Origin: Chitinophagaceae bacterium | GTDB taxonomy: Bacteria; Bacteroidota; Bacteroidia; Chitinophagales; Chitinophagaceae | DNA length: 64,000 nucleotides | Reading direction: 5' to 3' | Assembly: GCA_016710745.1 (NCBI GenBank) | Contig: JADJVB010000013.1 | Coordinates: 62,001 to 126,000 of the forward strand | Shown: positions 25,800 through 35,064 of the stretch, one piece after another | Position numbering within the stretch: position 1 is the first letter of the stretch | Layout: the number at the start of each line of letters is the position of its first letter | Translations under genes and position numbers: made by a program | Notes under the pieces: generated by a model | The model's input: the letters and a program-made list of their open reading frames with translations, nothing else | Told to the model about the DNA's origin: nothing | Database searches by the model: none

Positions 25800-26213
25800 A
25801 TGAAGTTTGTAAAATTTCTTTTGCTTGGGATTGTATTTGGAATCGTAATGGCCAAATCAGAAGCCATTTCCTGGTTCAGGATACAGGAAATGTTCCGATT
25901 CCAGGCCTTTCATATGTACGGTATAATCGGCACGGCCGTTACGCTGGGTGTACTTGGTGTAGCCCTTATTAAGAAATTCAAAATAAGGGATTTCCATGGC
26001 AACCCCATCTCTTTCTATCCCAAAGAAAGATCTGTTATCCGTTATCTTTTAGGAGGAACCATTTTTGGATTGGGATGGGCCTTAAGTGGTGCATGTCCCG
26101 GTCCCATGGTAGTAAATATTGGCTACGGATTTTTAACCATGACGATCGTGTTTCTATTCGCGATAATAGGAACTTTTTTATATGGACTTATCAAGGAAAA
26201 ATTACCTCACTAA
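25800..26213 (+). CDS. YeeE/YedE family transporter subunit (smaller, DUF6691-like)
   Basis: This 137-aa protein has about four membrane segments and the conserved WALSGACPGPMVVNIG segment, whose cysteine matches the transport cysteine. It starts 4 nt after the larger subunit's stop and probably assembles with it. Short for a full YeeE, as expected for a split transporter. Confidence 0.9.
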   Translation: MKFVKFLLLGIVFGIVMAKSEAISWFRIQEMFRFQAFHMYGIIGTAVTLGVLGVALIKKFKIRDFHGNPISFYPKERSVIRYLLGGTIFGLGWALSGACPGPMVVNIGYGFLTMTIVFLFAIIGTFLYGLIKEKLPH

Positions 26214-26230
26214 GGTAAAAGCGATTTTTT

Positions 26231-27322
26231 ATGCACATTCAACAGAAAGAAGATAAAACAACAGAAGGCCTGGTTGCTGTAATCAACAAATTATTGATAA
26301 TTATAGTGGTATTGGTGATCACCATTTTTATCATACCGTTTGTTTTATTTTACAAAAGCCAACCCCAAAAAACGGAAGGTCAGGCTGCAAAAATTACCGG
26401 ATCTGCTGAAACGGTGAAAACTGATGCAACGGTTTATTGGTCGGCACCGGATGTTAATGCGATCGCCGATGCCAAACAAAAAGAGCAGGTTGAATATGGC
26501 AGGGAATTAATTGCACATACTGCTAAATACCTGGGCCCCAATGGATCTGTTTTAAAAATGAGCAACGGCCTGAATTGTCAGAATTGCCATTTACAGGCAG
26601 GAACGGCCGTTTGGGGAAATAATTATGGTTCTGTAGCATCAACTTATCCAAAATTCAGGGCCAGGAGCGGGCAGGTGGAAGATGTGTATAAAAGGGTAAA
26701 CGATTGTTTTGAAAGAAGTTTAAATGGCAGGGCATTGAACAAAAACAGTAAGGAAATGCAGGCCATCGTCTCTTATATAAATTTCGTTGGATCGAATGTT
26801 GAAAAAGGTAAAAAGGCAGCCGGCTCTGGCTTTAAAGACCTCGCCTACCTGGATCGCGCAGCCAGCCCGGAAAATGGGCGGCTTTTGTTTACAACGAAAT
26901 GTCAAAGCTGCCACCAGGCCAATGGCGAGGGTGTATTTAATGCAGATAAAACAGAATATACCTACCCGGCTCTTTGGGGTAAACAAAGCTATAATGATGG
27001 CGCAGGTTTGTTTCGGTTGAGCAATTTTGCGAAATATATTAAAAATAATATGCCACAGGGGGCAACCTATCAAAATCCTCAACTTTCGGATGAAGAAGCC
27101 TGGGATATTGCAGCTTTTGTAAATACACAACCGAGACCCCATTTAAATACGTCGGGTGACTGGCCGGATAAATCAAAAAAATCTGTCGACAATCCGGTTG
27201 GGCCATACACAGATAATTTTACTGAGCTGCAACATAAATACGGCCCGTTTAAACCAATAGAAGAAGAAAAAAAGAAAAAAGAAGAGCTCGCAAAACAAAA
27301 ACAAACCATTGCTAATAAATAA
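26231..27322 (+). CDS. tsdA: Diheme cytochrome c, TsdA-like thiosulfate dehydrogenase
   Basis: This 363-aa protein is anchored by one N-terminal helix (about 18-42). It has two heme motifs, CQNCH (Cys116, Cys119, His120) and CQSCH (Cys224, Cys227, His228). Between them, VNDCFERSLNG places Cys159 where TsdA has the cysteine that ligates the catalytic heme, the hallmark of thiosulfate dehydrogenase/tetrathionate reductase. It probably oxidises two thiosulfate to tetrathionate in the periplasm. The tail is lysine-rich. It lies 18 bp after the YeeE pair and 12 bp before the SoxB-like gene. Confidence 0.87.
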   Translation: MHIQQKEDKTTEGLVAVINKLLIIIVVLVITIFIIPFVLFYKSQPQKTEGQAAKITGSAETVKTDATVYWSAPDVNAIADAKQKEQVEYGRELIAHTAKYLGPNGSVLKMSNGLNCQNCHLQAGTAVWGNNYGSVASTYPKFRARSGQVEDVYKRVNDCFERSLNGRALNKNSKEMQAIVSYINFVGSNVEKGKKAAGSGFKDLAYLDRAASPENGRLLFTTKCQSCHQANGEGVFNADKTEYTYPALWGKQSYNDGAGLFRLSNFAKYIKNNMPQGATYQNPQLSDEEAWDIAAFVNTQPRPHLNTSGDWPDKSKKSVDNPVGPYTDNFTELQHKYGPFKPIEEEKKKKEELAKQKQTIANK

Positions 27323-27333
27323 ACATTTATCGT

Positions 27334-29025
27334 ATGGATAATAAAAGAAGAGATTTTCTGAAAAAGATCGGAACGATCAGCGGGGCAGGTCTATTGACAG
27401 CCTCACCGGTGATGGCAGTTGCTGAATCCTTTCGGGATCAGGAAGGAGCAGAAACCCTTTCCCACGATAAACCTTTTACCCTCACTATCCTGCAAACCAC
27501 CGATGTACATTGTCAGGTTCATCCACACGACGAATTGTTCTGGGAAAATGATAGTGCTGTTTTTCGTAAAACAGGCGGCTATGCACATCTTGATACGTAT
27601 TTGCGAAAAGAGAGAAAGAAAAATCCGGACAGTTTTTTGATTGATACCGGCGATATGTTTCAGGGTAGCGAACTCTCCGTTAAAACAACAGGTAAAGCCA
27701 TGGTACCCGTGCTGAATGCATTGGGCTACGATATGTATTTACCCGGCAACTGGGAAGTGATCTATTATAAAAAAGCCATGCAAACGTTATTGGGCTCTTT
27801 ACATGCGCCAAAAGTTTGTGCCAATATGTATCACGATCTGGGAGAAGGGAAAAAAGGTGAATTGATTTTTCCTCCTTATCATATCTGGAACATAAAAGGA
27901 GTGAAAATTGGTTTTGTAGGATATACCGATCCCCTGGTGCCCATCCGCCAGTCGCCCAATTACAGCAAGGGAATTATTTATACAAAACCCGAAGAGAACC
28001 TGGCGCACTATGTGGATGTACTGCGTAACCAGGAACAATGTGCTTATGTGTTGCTGGTAGCACATTTGGGTTTATCCCAGCAAATTAATTTGGCAAATAT
28101 GGTTGAATGCAACGGGGTAGATTATATTTTAGGAGGCGATACACACGAAAGGGTTCGCAAACCCATTCAATGTAAATATGCTAAAGTTGTTGAACCTGGT
28201 GCATTTGGTTCTTTTGTTGGTAAACTAAGCCTTACTGTACAAAATGGTAAGGTAGTAAAAGACGATTATGAATTGGTAGAAGTAACGGCAGAAAAATATC
28301 CTGCATCAAAGGGAATTGCCGCATTAATAAAAGAAAATGAAAAACCATTTGAGGATTCCATTTATAAAATAGCCGGTTACAGTACAATTCCTTTATACCG
28401 GTATTTTGTGGTGGAGAATCCGATAGACACCATGATACTTGATGCATTGAACTGGAAGATGAAGGAAATTGATATTGTTTTGTCGAATGGGTTCAGGTTT
28501 TGTCCGCCACGCACCACCCCGGATCATACCGGCAACATTCCTATTACCGAGGGATTTATTTTTGATATGTTACCGGTTGACAGTACGGTGCGTACCGGTA
28601 ATGTAACGGGCAGGCAAATTAAAGACTGGCTGGAAAAGGAAATGAATAATGTTTTTGCCAAAGAAGCGGCAGAACGGTTTGGTGGCTGGGTGATCAAGTT
28701 TAAAGGAATGAAAATTTCCTTCAATGCTTTTGGCGAAAAGGGAAAAAGGGTGCAGGAAGTTACGGTTGCCGGTTTGCCGCTTGATGAAAATAAAACCTAC
28801 AGTATTTGCGCCTGTGAAAGAGATGGCGACCCGGCTGATATGTTGTGCAGGATGAAAAATGTAGCCAATACAAAAAATACTGAGCATACGTTGCATTCGG
28901 TAATGAAGGAATACCTGGCAGTTAATTCGCCGGTTACACCAACGCCACCAAAGGCCGCAACCATTTTAGATGCGCCGCAAACTTTGCTTACTCAGGTATA
29001 TGGCGTTGATTATAAGTTTCACTGA
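27334..29025 (+). CDS. SoxB-like periplasmic 5'-nucleotidase family protein (Tat substrate)
   Basis: This 563-aa protein has a twin-arginine leader (RRDFLKK), a metallophosphatase domain with TDVHCQVHPHD, LIDTGDMFQGS, PGNWE, VAHLG and GGDTHER, and a C-terminal 5'-nucleotidase domain. SoxB, which releases sulfate from SoxY-bound intermediates, belongs to this family and uses a dinuclear Mn site. The SoxYZ carrier is not in this window, so SoxB activity is inferred from the neighbouring TsdA, YeeE and rhodanese genes. A plain UDP-sugar hydrolase/5'-nucleotidase remains possible. Confidence 0.75.
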   Translation: MDNKRRDFLKKIGTISGAGLLTASPVMAVAESFRDQEGAETLSHDKPFTLTILQTTDVHCQVHPHDELFWENDSAVFRKTGGYAHLDTYLRKERKKNPDSFLIDTGDMFQGSELSVKTTGKAMVPVLNALGYDMYLPGNWEVIYYKKAMQTLLGSLHAPKVCANMYHDLGEGKKGELIFPPYHIWNIKGVKIGFVGYTDPLVPIRQSPNYSKGIIYTKPEENLAHYVDVLRNQEQCAYVLLVAHLGLSQQINLANMVECNGVDYILGGDTHERVRKPIQCKYAKVVEPGAFGSFVGKLSLTVQNGKVVKDDYELVEVTAEKYPASKGIAALIKENEKPFEDSIYKIAGYSTIPLYRYFVVENPIDTMILDALNWKMKEIDIVLSNGFRFCPPRTTPDHTGNIPITEGFIFDMLPVDSTVRTGNVTGRQIKDWLEKEMNNVFAKEAAERFGGWVIKFKGMKISFNAFGEKGKRVQEVTVAGLPLDENKTYSICACERDGDPADMLCRMKNVANTKNTEHTLHSVMKEYLAVNSPVTPTPPKAATILDAPQTLLTQVYGVDYKFH

Positions 29026-29053
29026 TAAATCCCGGAAAGGAGCGAGCGATTTG

Positions 29054-30478
29054 ATGAAAAGATTATTAATATTTACTGTATTCGTTTTTGTAACCACAGG
29101 GTTTTTAAAAGCACAACACCAGGAAATTTCGGAGAAACCCGAAATGTACCGGGGCAGAAAAGTTGAATCTACAGATACTGTTTCTTTGCTTTCGGCTTTT
29201 AAAAGAGGGAATTTCAACGGGCATTTTCGTTATTTTTTCATGAGTACGCAAAACGAAAAAGGGCTTACCGATTATTATGCCAATGCTGCTGGTGGCGGAC
29301 TCAGATACGAAACAGCCAGATTTCACGGCTTTCAATTTGCCCTTAGCGGTTTTTATATTTTCAATATTGGCTCATCCGATTTTACAAAGGCAGATACCAC
29401 AACCGGTCAATACAACCGGTATGAGATAGGTTTGTTCGATCTGCAGGACCCCGCCAATAAAACTGATATTGACAGGCTGGAAGAATTTTATTTGAAATAC
29501 AATTACAAAACTTCCAATATTATTTTTGGGCGGCAGATCATCAATACCCCGTTTATAAATTTGCAGGATGGCAGAATGAGACCTACCGGGGTAGAAGGTG
29601 TTTGGTTCGAGATCAATGAGCTGAAGAAAACAAAGCTTGAAGGAGGATGGCTGTATGCCATCGCACCCCGTAGTACCACCAAATGGTTTGGTATTGATGA
29701 ATCGATGGGTGTTTACCCGGCCGGAATACATACGGATGGCACTAAGTCGCAATATGCCGGTAATATGAATAGTAAGGGCGTATTTGTTTTGGGGGTGCAT
29801 TATCAATTAAATGAAAAAATAAGATTGCAGGGTTGGGATTTTCTGGTTGATAATATTTTTAATACCGCTATGCTTCAAACCGATATTGTTTTGCCTTTAA
29901 AAACGGGAAGTAAAATATTGCTTTCGGCACAGGTTATCAGTCAGCAAGCTGTTAACCATGGTGGTCATGCCGATGCAACAAAAGCCTATTTTGAAAAAGC
30001 CGGCAGCGCTTTAAGTTTTGGAGCAAAAGCAGGCTGGGATAATACAAACCTGGAAACCAGCGTCAACTATAACCGTATTACCAAACAGGGGCGTTATCTG
30101 ATGCCCAGGGAGTGGGGCCGCGATCCTTTTTTCACTTTTTTGCCACGTGAAAGAAATGAAGGTTTTGGAGATGTGCACGCCATTGCTGCCAAAGTCAATT
30201 ATAAAATTCCGAAGGCCCGCTTAAAGGCATCGATGGCTGTGGGCTATTATCATTTGCCTGATGTTAAAAATTATAAGTTAAATAAGTATGGCTTACCTTC
30301 ATATTACCAGTTGAACGGTGACATACGTTATTCTTTTACCGGCTTGTTGAAAGGGTTGGAAGCTCAATTACTGGTTTCCGGAAAGATCAATGATGGTGAA
30401 ACGTATAATAACCAGCGATATACATTCAATAAAGTGAACATGATACAATACAACTTTGTTTTAAACTATTATTTTTAG
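29054..30478 (+). CDS. OprD-like outer-membrane porin
   Basis: Starting at ATG 29054 gives the signal peptide MKRLLIFTVFVFVTTGFLKAQ and a protein of about 474 aa. An upstream in-frame Met would start inside the previous gene. Beta-barrel features and the family pattern FYLKYNYKTSNIIFGRQ and INTPFINLQDGRM are visible, and it ends in an aromatic residue (YYF). Likely lets sulfur anions such as thiosulfate cross the outer membrane, by operon position. It is followed after 4 nt by the regulator. Confidence 0.85.
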   Translation: MKRLLIFTVFVFVTTGFLKAQHQEISEKPEMYRGRKVESTDTVSLLSAFKRGNFNGHFRYFFMSTQNEKGLTDYYANAAGGGLRYETARFHGFQFALSGFYIFNIGSSDFTKADTTTGQYNRYEIGLFDLQDPANKTDIDRLEEFYLKYNYKTSNIIFGRQIINTPFINLQDGRMRPTGVEGVWFEINELKKTKLEGGWLYAIAPRSTTKWFGIDESMGVYPAGIHTDGTKSQYAGNMNSKGVFVLGVHYQLNEKIRLQGWDFLVDNIFNTAMLQTDIVLPLKTGSKILLSAQVISQQAVNHGGHADATKAYFEKAGSALSFGAKAGWDNTNLETSVNYNRITKQGRYLMPREWGRDPFFTFLPRERNEGFGDVHAIAAKVNYKIPKARLKASMAVGYYHLPDVKNYKLNKYGLPSYYQLNGDIRYSFTGLLKGLEAQLLVSGKINDGETYNNQRYTFNKVNMIQYNFVLNYYF

Positions 30479-30482
30479 GGAT

Positions 30483-31115
30483 ATGGCAAATCTGGGAAAT
30501 CTGGAGGCTGTGTTTGAACCTGCACTTATACAGGAAATTCAGCAGTTTGGTGTTATTCAGCAATTTAGTGAAGGAAACCTGATCATGGATTATGGCAAAT
30601 ACATACGTATGATGCCTATTATACTGAAGGGTACCATGAAAGTGTACCGGCTGGATGAGGAAGGCAACGAAATTCTGTTGTATTATTTGTCCAGCAACGA
30701 AAGTTGTTCAATGGCCTACAGTTGTTGTATTGAAGCCAAGAAAAGTGAGGTAAAAGCGATTGCTGAAGAAGATGTAGTACTGATTGCCATACCGCATATT
30801 AAGCTGGATGAATGGCTGTGTAAATATACCAGTTGGAAAAATTATATTATGCACAGTTTTAACGAGCGCTTTATTGAATTACTGAAATCAATTGAAAGTA
30901 TTGCTTTTCATAAACTAGATGAAAGGCTGATTGATTATTTAAAAGAAAAGCAACGTATAAACGGATCAAGCGTTATTAAAGCATCGCATAGTTTGATAGC
31001 AGATGAATTAGCTACATCCAGAGTGGTTATTTCCAGGTTACTCAAACAACTGGAAAACAGTAAGAAGGTAATCCTCTACCGCAACGAAATAAAGCTTTTG
31101 TCTTCGTTCGTATAG
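30483..31115 (+). CDS. Crp/Fnr family transcriptional regulator with cysteine cluster
   Basis: This 210-aa protein has a cyclic-nucleotide-binding-type beta-roll, a long dimer helix, and a C-terminal winged helix with recognition segment LATSRVVISRLLKQLE. It has no Fnr-type N-terminal Fe-S cysteines. Instead, the sensor domain carries Cys75, Cys81 and Cys82 (SCSMAYSCC) plus Cys113, which could react with persulfides. It is the last gene of the sulfur operon, 4 nt after the porin. It is the obvious candidate to bind operators A-D upstream; that assignment is inference. Confidence 0.88.
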   Translation: MANLGNLEAVFEPALIQEIQQFGVIQQFSEGNLIMDYGKYIRMMPIILKGTMKVYRLDEEGNEILLYYLSSNESCSMAYSCCIEAKKSEVKAIAEEDVVLIAIPHIKLDEWLCKYTSWKNYIMHSFNERFIELLKSIESIAFHKLDERLIDYLKEKQRINGSSVIKASHSLIADELATSRVVISRLLKQLENSKKVILYRNEIKLLSSFV

Positions 31116-31205
31116 CTATAACCCCAAAAGCTTTTCTACATATCCCGGTTTTTTTTATTATCTTATAACTGTGATTTACTTCATAATGATAAATTAGTTT
31201 AAATC

Positions 31206-31472
31206 ATGAAAAAGAAAGATAGTAATTCAGAAGCGGCCATGCTACGCAAAAAGGCAATGGAGGTAATGAAACAAAGACAGGCAAAACCAGCATTGACAAT
31301 TTCGGAAGTTGATATGATGATTTTGATTCATGAACAGGCGGTGCAACAGATTGATCTGGAGTTACAGAATAAAGAACTTACACTTGGGTATACAATAAAA
31401 GCAGGGGCAGTTTATTTTATTGATGGATCAAAAGATTTTGATAAAAACTCCGAAATCATTCGATCGTTTTAA
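31206..31472 (+). CDS. Small protein resembling a PAS-kinase linker
   Basis: This 88-aa protein has the central segment TISEVDMMILIHEQAVQQID followed by LELQNKEL. It closely recalls the HELQVHQIELEMQNEEL helix that precedes PAS domains in sensor kinases. No PAS or kinase domain follows before the stop. It may be a free-standing dimerisation helix or a remnant of a larger sensor. It lies 91 bp after the Crp/Fnr regulator, same strand. Function unknown. Confidence 0.55.
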   Translation: MKKKDSNSEAAMLRKKAMEVMKQRQAKPALTISEVDMMILIHEQAVQQIDLELQNKELTLGYTIKAGAVYFIDGSKDFDKNSEIIRSF

Positions 31473-31762
31473 TGTAAGACCAGTTTTTTGCTGTACAAAA
31501 TTTACAACAAACAGGAATTACTTTACTCAAAATCAGGAGATTGGTCAATAAAAAATAATCAGCCGTTGTTACGTTGCACCGGCAAACAAAAGCATAAAGA
31601 AATAGCACTATGATTTACCCTGGATTAATTTTTATTATCAAATAACGTAAGAAGTACCCACGTACCACTTTGAATCTACTCCTTTTGATGACCTTACAAG
31701 CATGTTGAAAATAAACGGGAAAAATTAGGTAAAGAAATTCTTTGTTTAATTTCCGGTTTTGA
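31473..31762. other. Intergenic region with no recognised feature
   Basis: An AT-rich gap between the small protein at 31206 and the convergent ligase gene. No convincing ORF, RNA or strong terminator was seen. Confidence 0.6.
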
Positions 31763-33550
31763 TTAGCCGTAAATCCGGTCAAACGCGGCTTTGTATTTTT
31801 CCATAATAACCTTTCGCTTTAATTTTAAGGTAGGCGTTAACTCGCCGCTTTCGATCGTCCATTCATTGGGCAGTAATTCAAATTTTTTGACCTGCTCCAC
31901 GTGGTTGAAAGAATGATTGAAAGAATCAATCAACTCTTTGTACAGATCTAAAACTTTAGGGTTGTGTATGGCATCCTCTGCGGTTGTAAATTGTATTCCT
32001 TTATGCTGCATCCATTCTTTAATATTGGCCAAGGATGGCACAATTAATGCACCAACGAATTTTTGTTCGGCACCTACCACCATCATCTGTTCAACAAAAG
32101 GCGATTCTTTCATTTTATTTTCGATGGGCGACGGCGCTACATATTTACCGCCGCTGGTTTTAAAGAGTTCTTTCTTACGGTCGGTGATTTTTAAATACTT
32201 GCCATCTTCAAAAATCCCGATATCGCCGGTATGCAACCAACCGTCAATGATGGTTTCGGCAGTGAGATCGGGTCGCTTGTAATAACCCATCATAACACTT
32301 GGGCCTTTTACACAGATCTCCCCATCAGCTTCCAGTTTTACCTCCTGGCCCTGTATTACCAGGCCTACTGTACCAAATTTGGTACCGCCCGGTGTTTGGC
32401 AGTTCACACTGATAACCGGGCTGTTTTCGGTTGGCCCATAGCCCTCATATATTGGTATTCGGGCTGCTGTAAAAATCCGTATCAGCCGCACCTGACAGGC
32501 TGCTCCACCAGTAATAATAAATTCAATATTGCCACCCAATGCCTCCCGCCATTTGCTGAAAATTAATTTATTGGCAATGGCCAGTTGTATCTTGTACCAG
32601 ATACTTTGCGATTTAATATTATCATACTCGGTAGCCAATCCAACCGACCAAAAGAATAATTTTTTCTTTAGCCCGGTAAGTTCAGCGCCCTTTGCCATTA
32701 TTTTCTCGTAGGTTTTTTCCAGTAAGCGTGGTACCGTTGCAAACAAGGTTGGTTTAACTTCTTTAAGATCCTCCGCAATAGTATCCAGGCTTTCGGCGTA
32801 GTAGATCGATATGCCGCTGCTGATGTAAATGAGCGAAGCCATTCTTTCGAAAATATGATTCAGGGGTAAAAAGCTCAGGGCCCGGCCGTTCAGATCATCA
32901 TAAAATGGAAAGCTTTTTTTAGAATTGATCACATTGGTAACAATATTTTTATGACTCAGCATCACACCTTTTGGTGTGCCCGTTGTACCGGATGTATAGA
33001 TGATCGTTGCACAATGTTCGGCCCTGATGCCGGCTTTAACGACTTCCATCTTTTCCAGGTCTTCCTGCGTAATATCTGCTAACAGGGTTTCCCAAAATAA
33101 AGTGTTGGGCAGTGCATCAAGGCTGTAAACCTGCTGGAGGGAAGGAACGTTACCACGGATAGCCAATACTTTATCGAGGATCTCCTGTCCGCTGAGAAAA
33201 GCATGTTTTACAGTGGCATCGTTAAAAATAAACTCCAGTTCCTTTGGGTTGGTTGTAGGATAAATAGGGCATATAGCCACCCCGATCTGCTGGCAGGCCA
33301 TGTCGAGCATCAGCCACTCGGGCCGGTTTTTCGAAATCAGGGCGATCTTATCCTGGTTTTCGATGGTCATATCACGGCCGCTTACGCCCAGTCTTAATAA
33401 ACCGGCACTCAGTTTATCTATAGTGTCTTTAACTTCTCTGGTGCTGTATTTTCTCCACTTGCCGTCCACTTTTCCACTGAACATGTCTGTTTTGGGAAAC
33501 TTATTTAACTGGAAGTCGATATAATCAAAAATTCTGGAATTCTCGTTCAT
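31763..33550 (-). CDS. Long-chain fatty acid-CoA ligase (AMP-forming)
   Basis: The protein has about 595 aa from Met at 33550 (MNENSRIFDYIDFQL). An upstream Met would add 12 residues. The AMP-binding signature IIYTSGTTGTPKGVMLSHKN and the later motifs YGPTENSPV and GWLHTGDIG are intact. It activates fatty acids with ATP and CoA for beta-oxidation or lipid synthesis. The gene stands alone on the minus strand; about 290 bp of non-coding DNA follow it. Confidence 0.95.
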   Translation of the reverse strand: MNENSRIFDYIDFQLNKFPKTDMFSGKVDGKWRKYSTREVKDTIDKLSAGLLRLGVSGRDMTIENQDKIALISKNRPEWLMLDMACQQIGVAICPIYPTTNPKELEFIFNDATVKHAFLSGQEILDKVLAIRGNVPSLQQVYSLDALPNTLFWETLLADITQEDLEKMEVVKAGIRAEHCATIIYTSGTTGTPKGVMLSHKNIVTNVINSKKSFPFYDDLNGRALSFLPLNHIFERMASLIYISSGISIYYAESLDTIAEDLKEVKPTLFATVPRLLEKTYEKIMAKGAELTGLKKKLFFWSVGLATEYDNIKSQSIWYKIQLAIANKLIFSKWREALGGNIEFIITGGAACQVRLIRIFTAARIPIYEGYGPTENSPVISVNCQTPGGTKFGTVGLVIQGQEVKLEADGEICVKGPSVMMGYYKRPDLTAETIIDGWLHTGDIGIFEDGKYLKITDRKKELFKTSGGKYVAPSPIENKMKESPFVEQMMVVGAEQKFVGALIVPSLANIKEWMQHKGIQFTTAEDAIHNPKVLDLYKELIDSFNHSFNHVEQVKKFELLPNEWTIESGELTPTLKLKRKVIMEKYKAAFDRIYG

Positions 33551-33597
33551 AGCAATCGTTGTTTTACTTTGGATCCAGGTAGACATTCCTGACCATT

Positions 33598-33628
33598 AAA
33601 AAATCCGACCTCATATCGCAGGCCGGGG
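33598..33628 (-). terminator. Terminator of the 2TM gene
   Basis: On the minus strand CCGGCCT and AGGTCGG form a 7-bp stem (one G-T pair) with an 8-nt loop, followed by ATTTTTT. It lies between the 2TM gene and the ligase. Confidence 0.7.
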
Positions 33629-33643
33629 GGTAAATACCGTTTA

Positions 33644-33922
33644 TTATTTATTTTGATTCTTTAGCTTTTCGTATTCACGGTCGGCCAACGTATCCTTATC
33701 TGTTTTATAAGCCCTCATAAATTTAAAAAACAAACCGATACCCAATCCCAACATAACCCACAACGGCCAGGGGGTTCCGGTATTATGCCCAAAACGGCCG
33801 GAGGTTAAATACCATATTACCCAACAAATGCCAGTGGTTATTACAAAACCGAGCAGGCTGTTCTGAAAATCGGCCCGTCGTTTGGCAATCTGCCATAATT
33901 TTTCATCGCGTTGCTCTTCCAT
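33644..33922 (-). CDS. 2TM domain-containing protein
   Basis: This 92-aa protein has an N-terminal basic helix (LWQIAKRRADFQNSLLGF), two membrane helices separated by a short loop, and a charged tail. It matches the small Bacteroidota 2TM domain family, sometimes fused to LytTR or histidine kinases. It is free-standing here. Function unknown. Confidence 0.85.
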   Translation of the reverse strand: MEEQRDEKLWQIAKRRADFQNSLLGFVITTGICWVIWYLTSGRFGHNTGTPWPLWVMLGLGIGLFFKFMRAYKTDKDTLADREYEKLKNQNK

Positions 33923-34006
33923 AAAAACAAAGTTTAAGGAACAAGTTAATAAAAAAAAATTATTCCCTTAACCCGCACGGCAGCGGGGAAATAAGTAAAA
34001 TCTATT

Positions 34007-35005
34007 TTAATGGTAATATTGACCCTTTGGTAATTTAAAGATTCTGCCTTCCAGAAAACGGTTCAGTTCATTATATTCTTTGGCATGGTCACTATTCCAT
34101 TTTTGATAGGCAGGCAAGTTTTGTTCCGTTGCAAATACCCATTGGTTGTACGCATCAAACAAACCCAGTTCAATATACTGTTTATGCACCTGAAACAATC
34201 TGAAAGGATATTTAGTTCCGTAATTGGCATCCCATTCTAAAATAAAACGGGTTCTTATTTTCGACAGGCTTTCCACACCAATACCAGCTGATGCCAGTGA
34301 AGATTGCTTGTTCATTGTTTTTAAAAAAGCCTTGGTAAAGCCGTTTTTGTCTTTATTGTTTTTTTCAAGATCCGCATCAATGAAGAGTTTTTTATAACCC
34401 TCCAGTAAAATGGTTTTAATTTCTGCTGCCAATGCACTCTTTGGGTCAATATTGATAAATATTTCGCCATAAACCAGGCTCCATACCCTATCCAGCGTGA
34501 AGTAATAGTATTTGCTGGCATTATAATAGTTGCCGGCAAATTGCGGATCAGTTTCAATTCCTTTTTCCCAGTATTTTATGGCTGTATAGTCGCCCCTGGT
34601 CCAGAGTACCTTTCCCAATTCGTTATATAATGGCCCACTGCTGGGTAATTTCAATACACCCCTCCGGTAAATATCTTCAGCCTGCTTGGCATCATCCATA
34701 GCCCAATAGGCATCTCCCGCAATTTGAAAACACTGGTCATCCACATCCTGTCGGCCAAATAATTTGGATAAAACGTCGATAGCTTTTTTGTAATCGCCCG
34801 CGTAATAATAATTCAAGCCCAGGTCCTTGGCCAATTCCAGGTTATCCGGTTGCATGGTAAGCGCCCGGTTTAAAATCAAAATTGCATTGGGGTAGTCGCC
34901 CTTATGCATAAAGGCCCTGGCGTTGTCGTGTAACTGATTAACGTTCTGAGCTAATAACAGCGTTTGAAGACATACAGCGAATAGGATTATAAAAAGTTTT
35001 TTCAT
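34007..35005 (-). CDS. Secreted tetratricopeptide repeat protein
   Basis: This 332-aa protein has a signal peptide MKKLFIILFAVCLQTLLLAQ and at least three TPR units (NARAFMHKGDYPNAILILNRA, then LGLNYYYAGDYKKAIDVLS, then AGDAYWAMDDAKQAEDIY), followed by a non-repeat C-terminal half. Probably a periplasmic protein-protein interaction module. No partner is evident; it stands 60 bp upstream (in genome order) of the DUF1015 gene on the same strand. Confidence 0.88.
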   Translation of the reverse strand: MKKLFIILFAVCLQTLLLAQNVNQLHDNARAFMHKGDYPNAILILNRALTMQPDNLELAKDLGLNYYYAGDYKKAIDVLSKLFGRQDVDDQCFQIAGDAYWAMDDAKQAEDIYRRGVLKLPSSGPLYNELGKVLWTRGDYTAIKYWEKGIETDPQFAGNYYNASKYYYFTLDRVWSLVYGEIFINIDPKSALAAEIKTILLEGYKKLFIDADLEKNNKDKNGFTKAFLKTMNKQSSLASAGIGVESLSKIRTRFILEWDANYGTKYPFRLFQVHKQYIELGLFDAYNQWVFATEQNLPAYQKWNSDHAKEYNELNRFLEGRIFKLPKGQYYH

Positions 35006-35064
35006 TGACTTAAAGATACACGGAAAATGGAAAAAAAGGGTTGGTTATATAAGATTAACAAGGT

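Noticed and set aside
26231..29025. A complete Sox thiosulfate-oxidising system
   Set aside because: Only a SoxB-like protein is seen; SoxXA, SoxYZ and SoxCD are missing. The cytochrome has TsdA features (Cys159), not SoxXA features.
28970..29053. Upstream start of the OprD-like porin
   Set aside because: It overlaps the end of the SoxB-like gene and would put 28 residues ahead of a perfect signal peptide.
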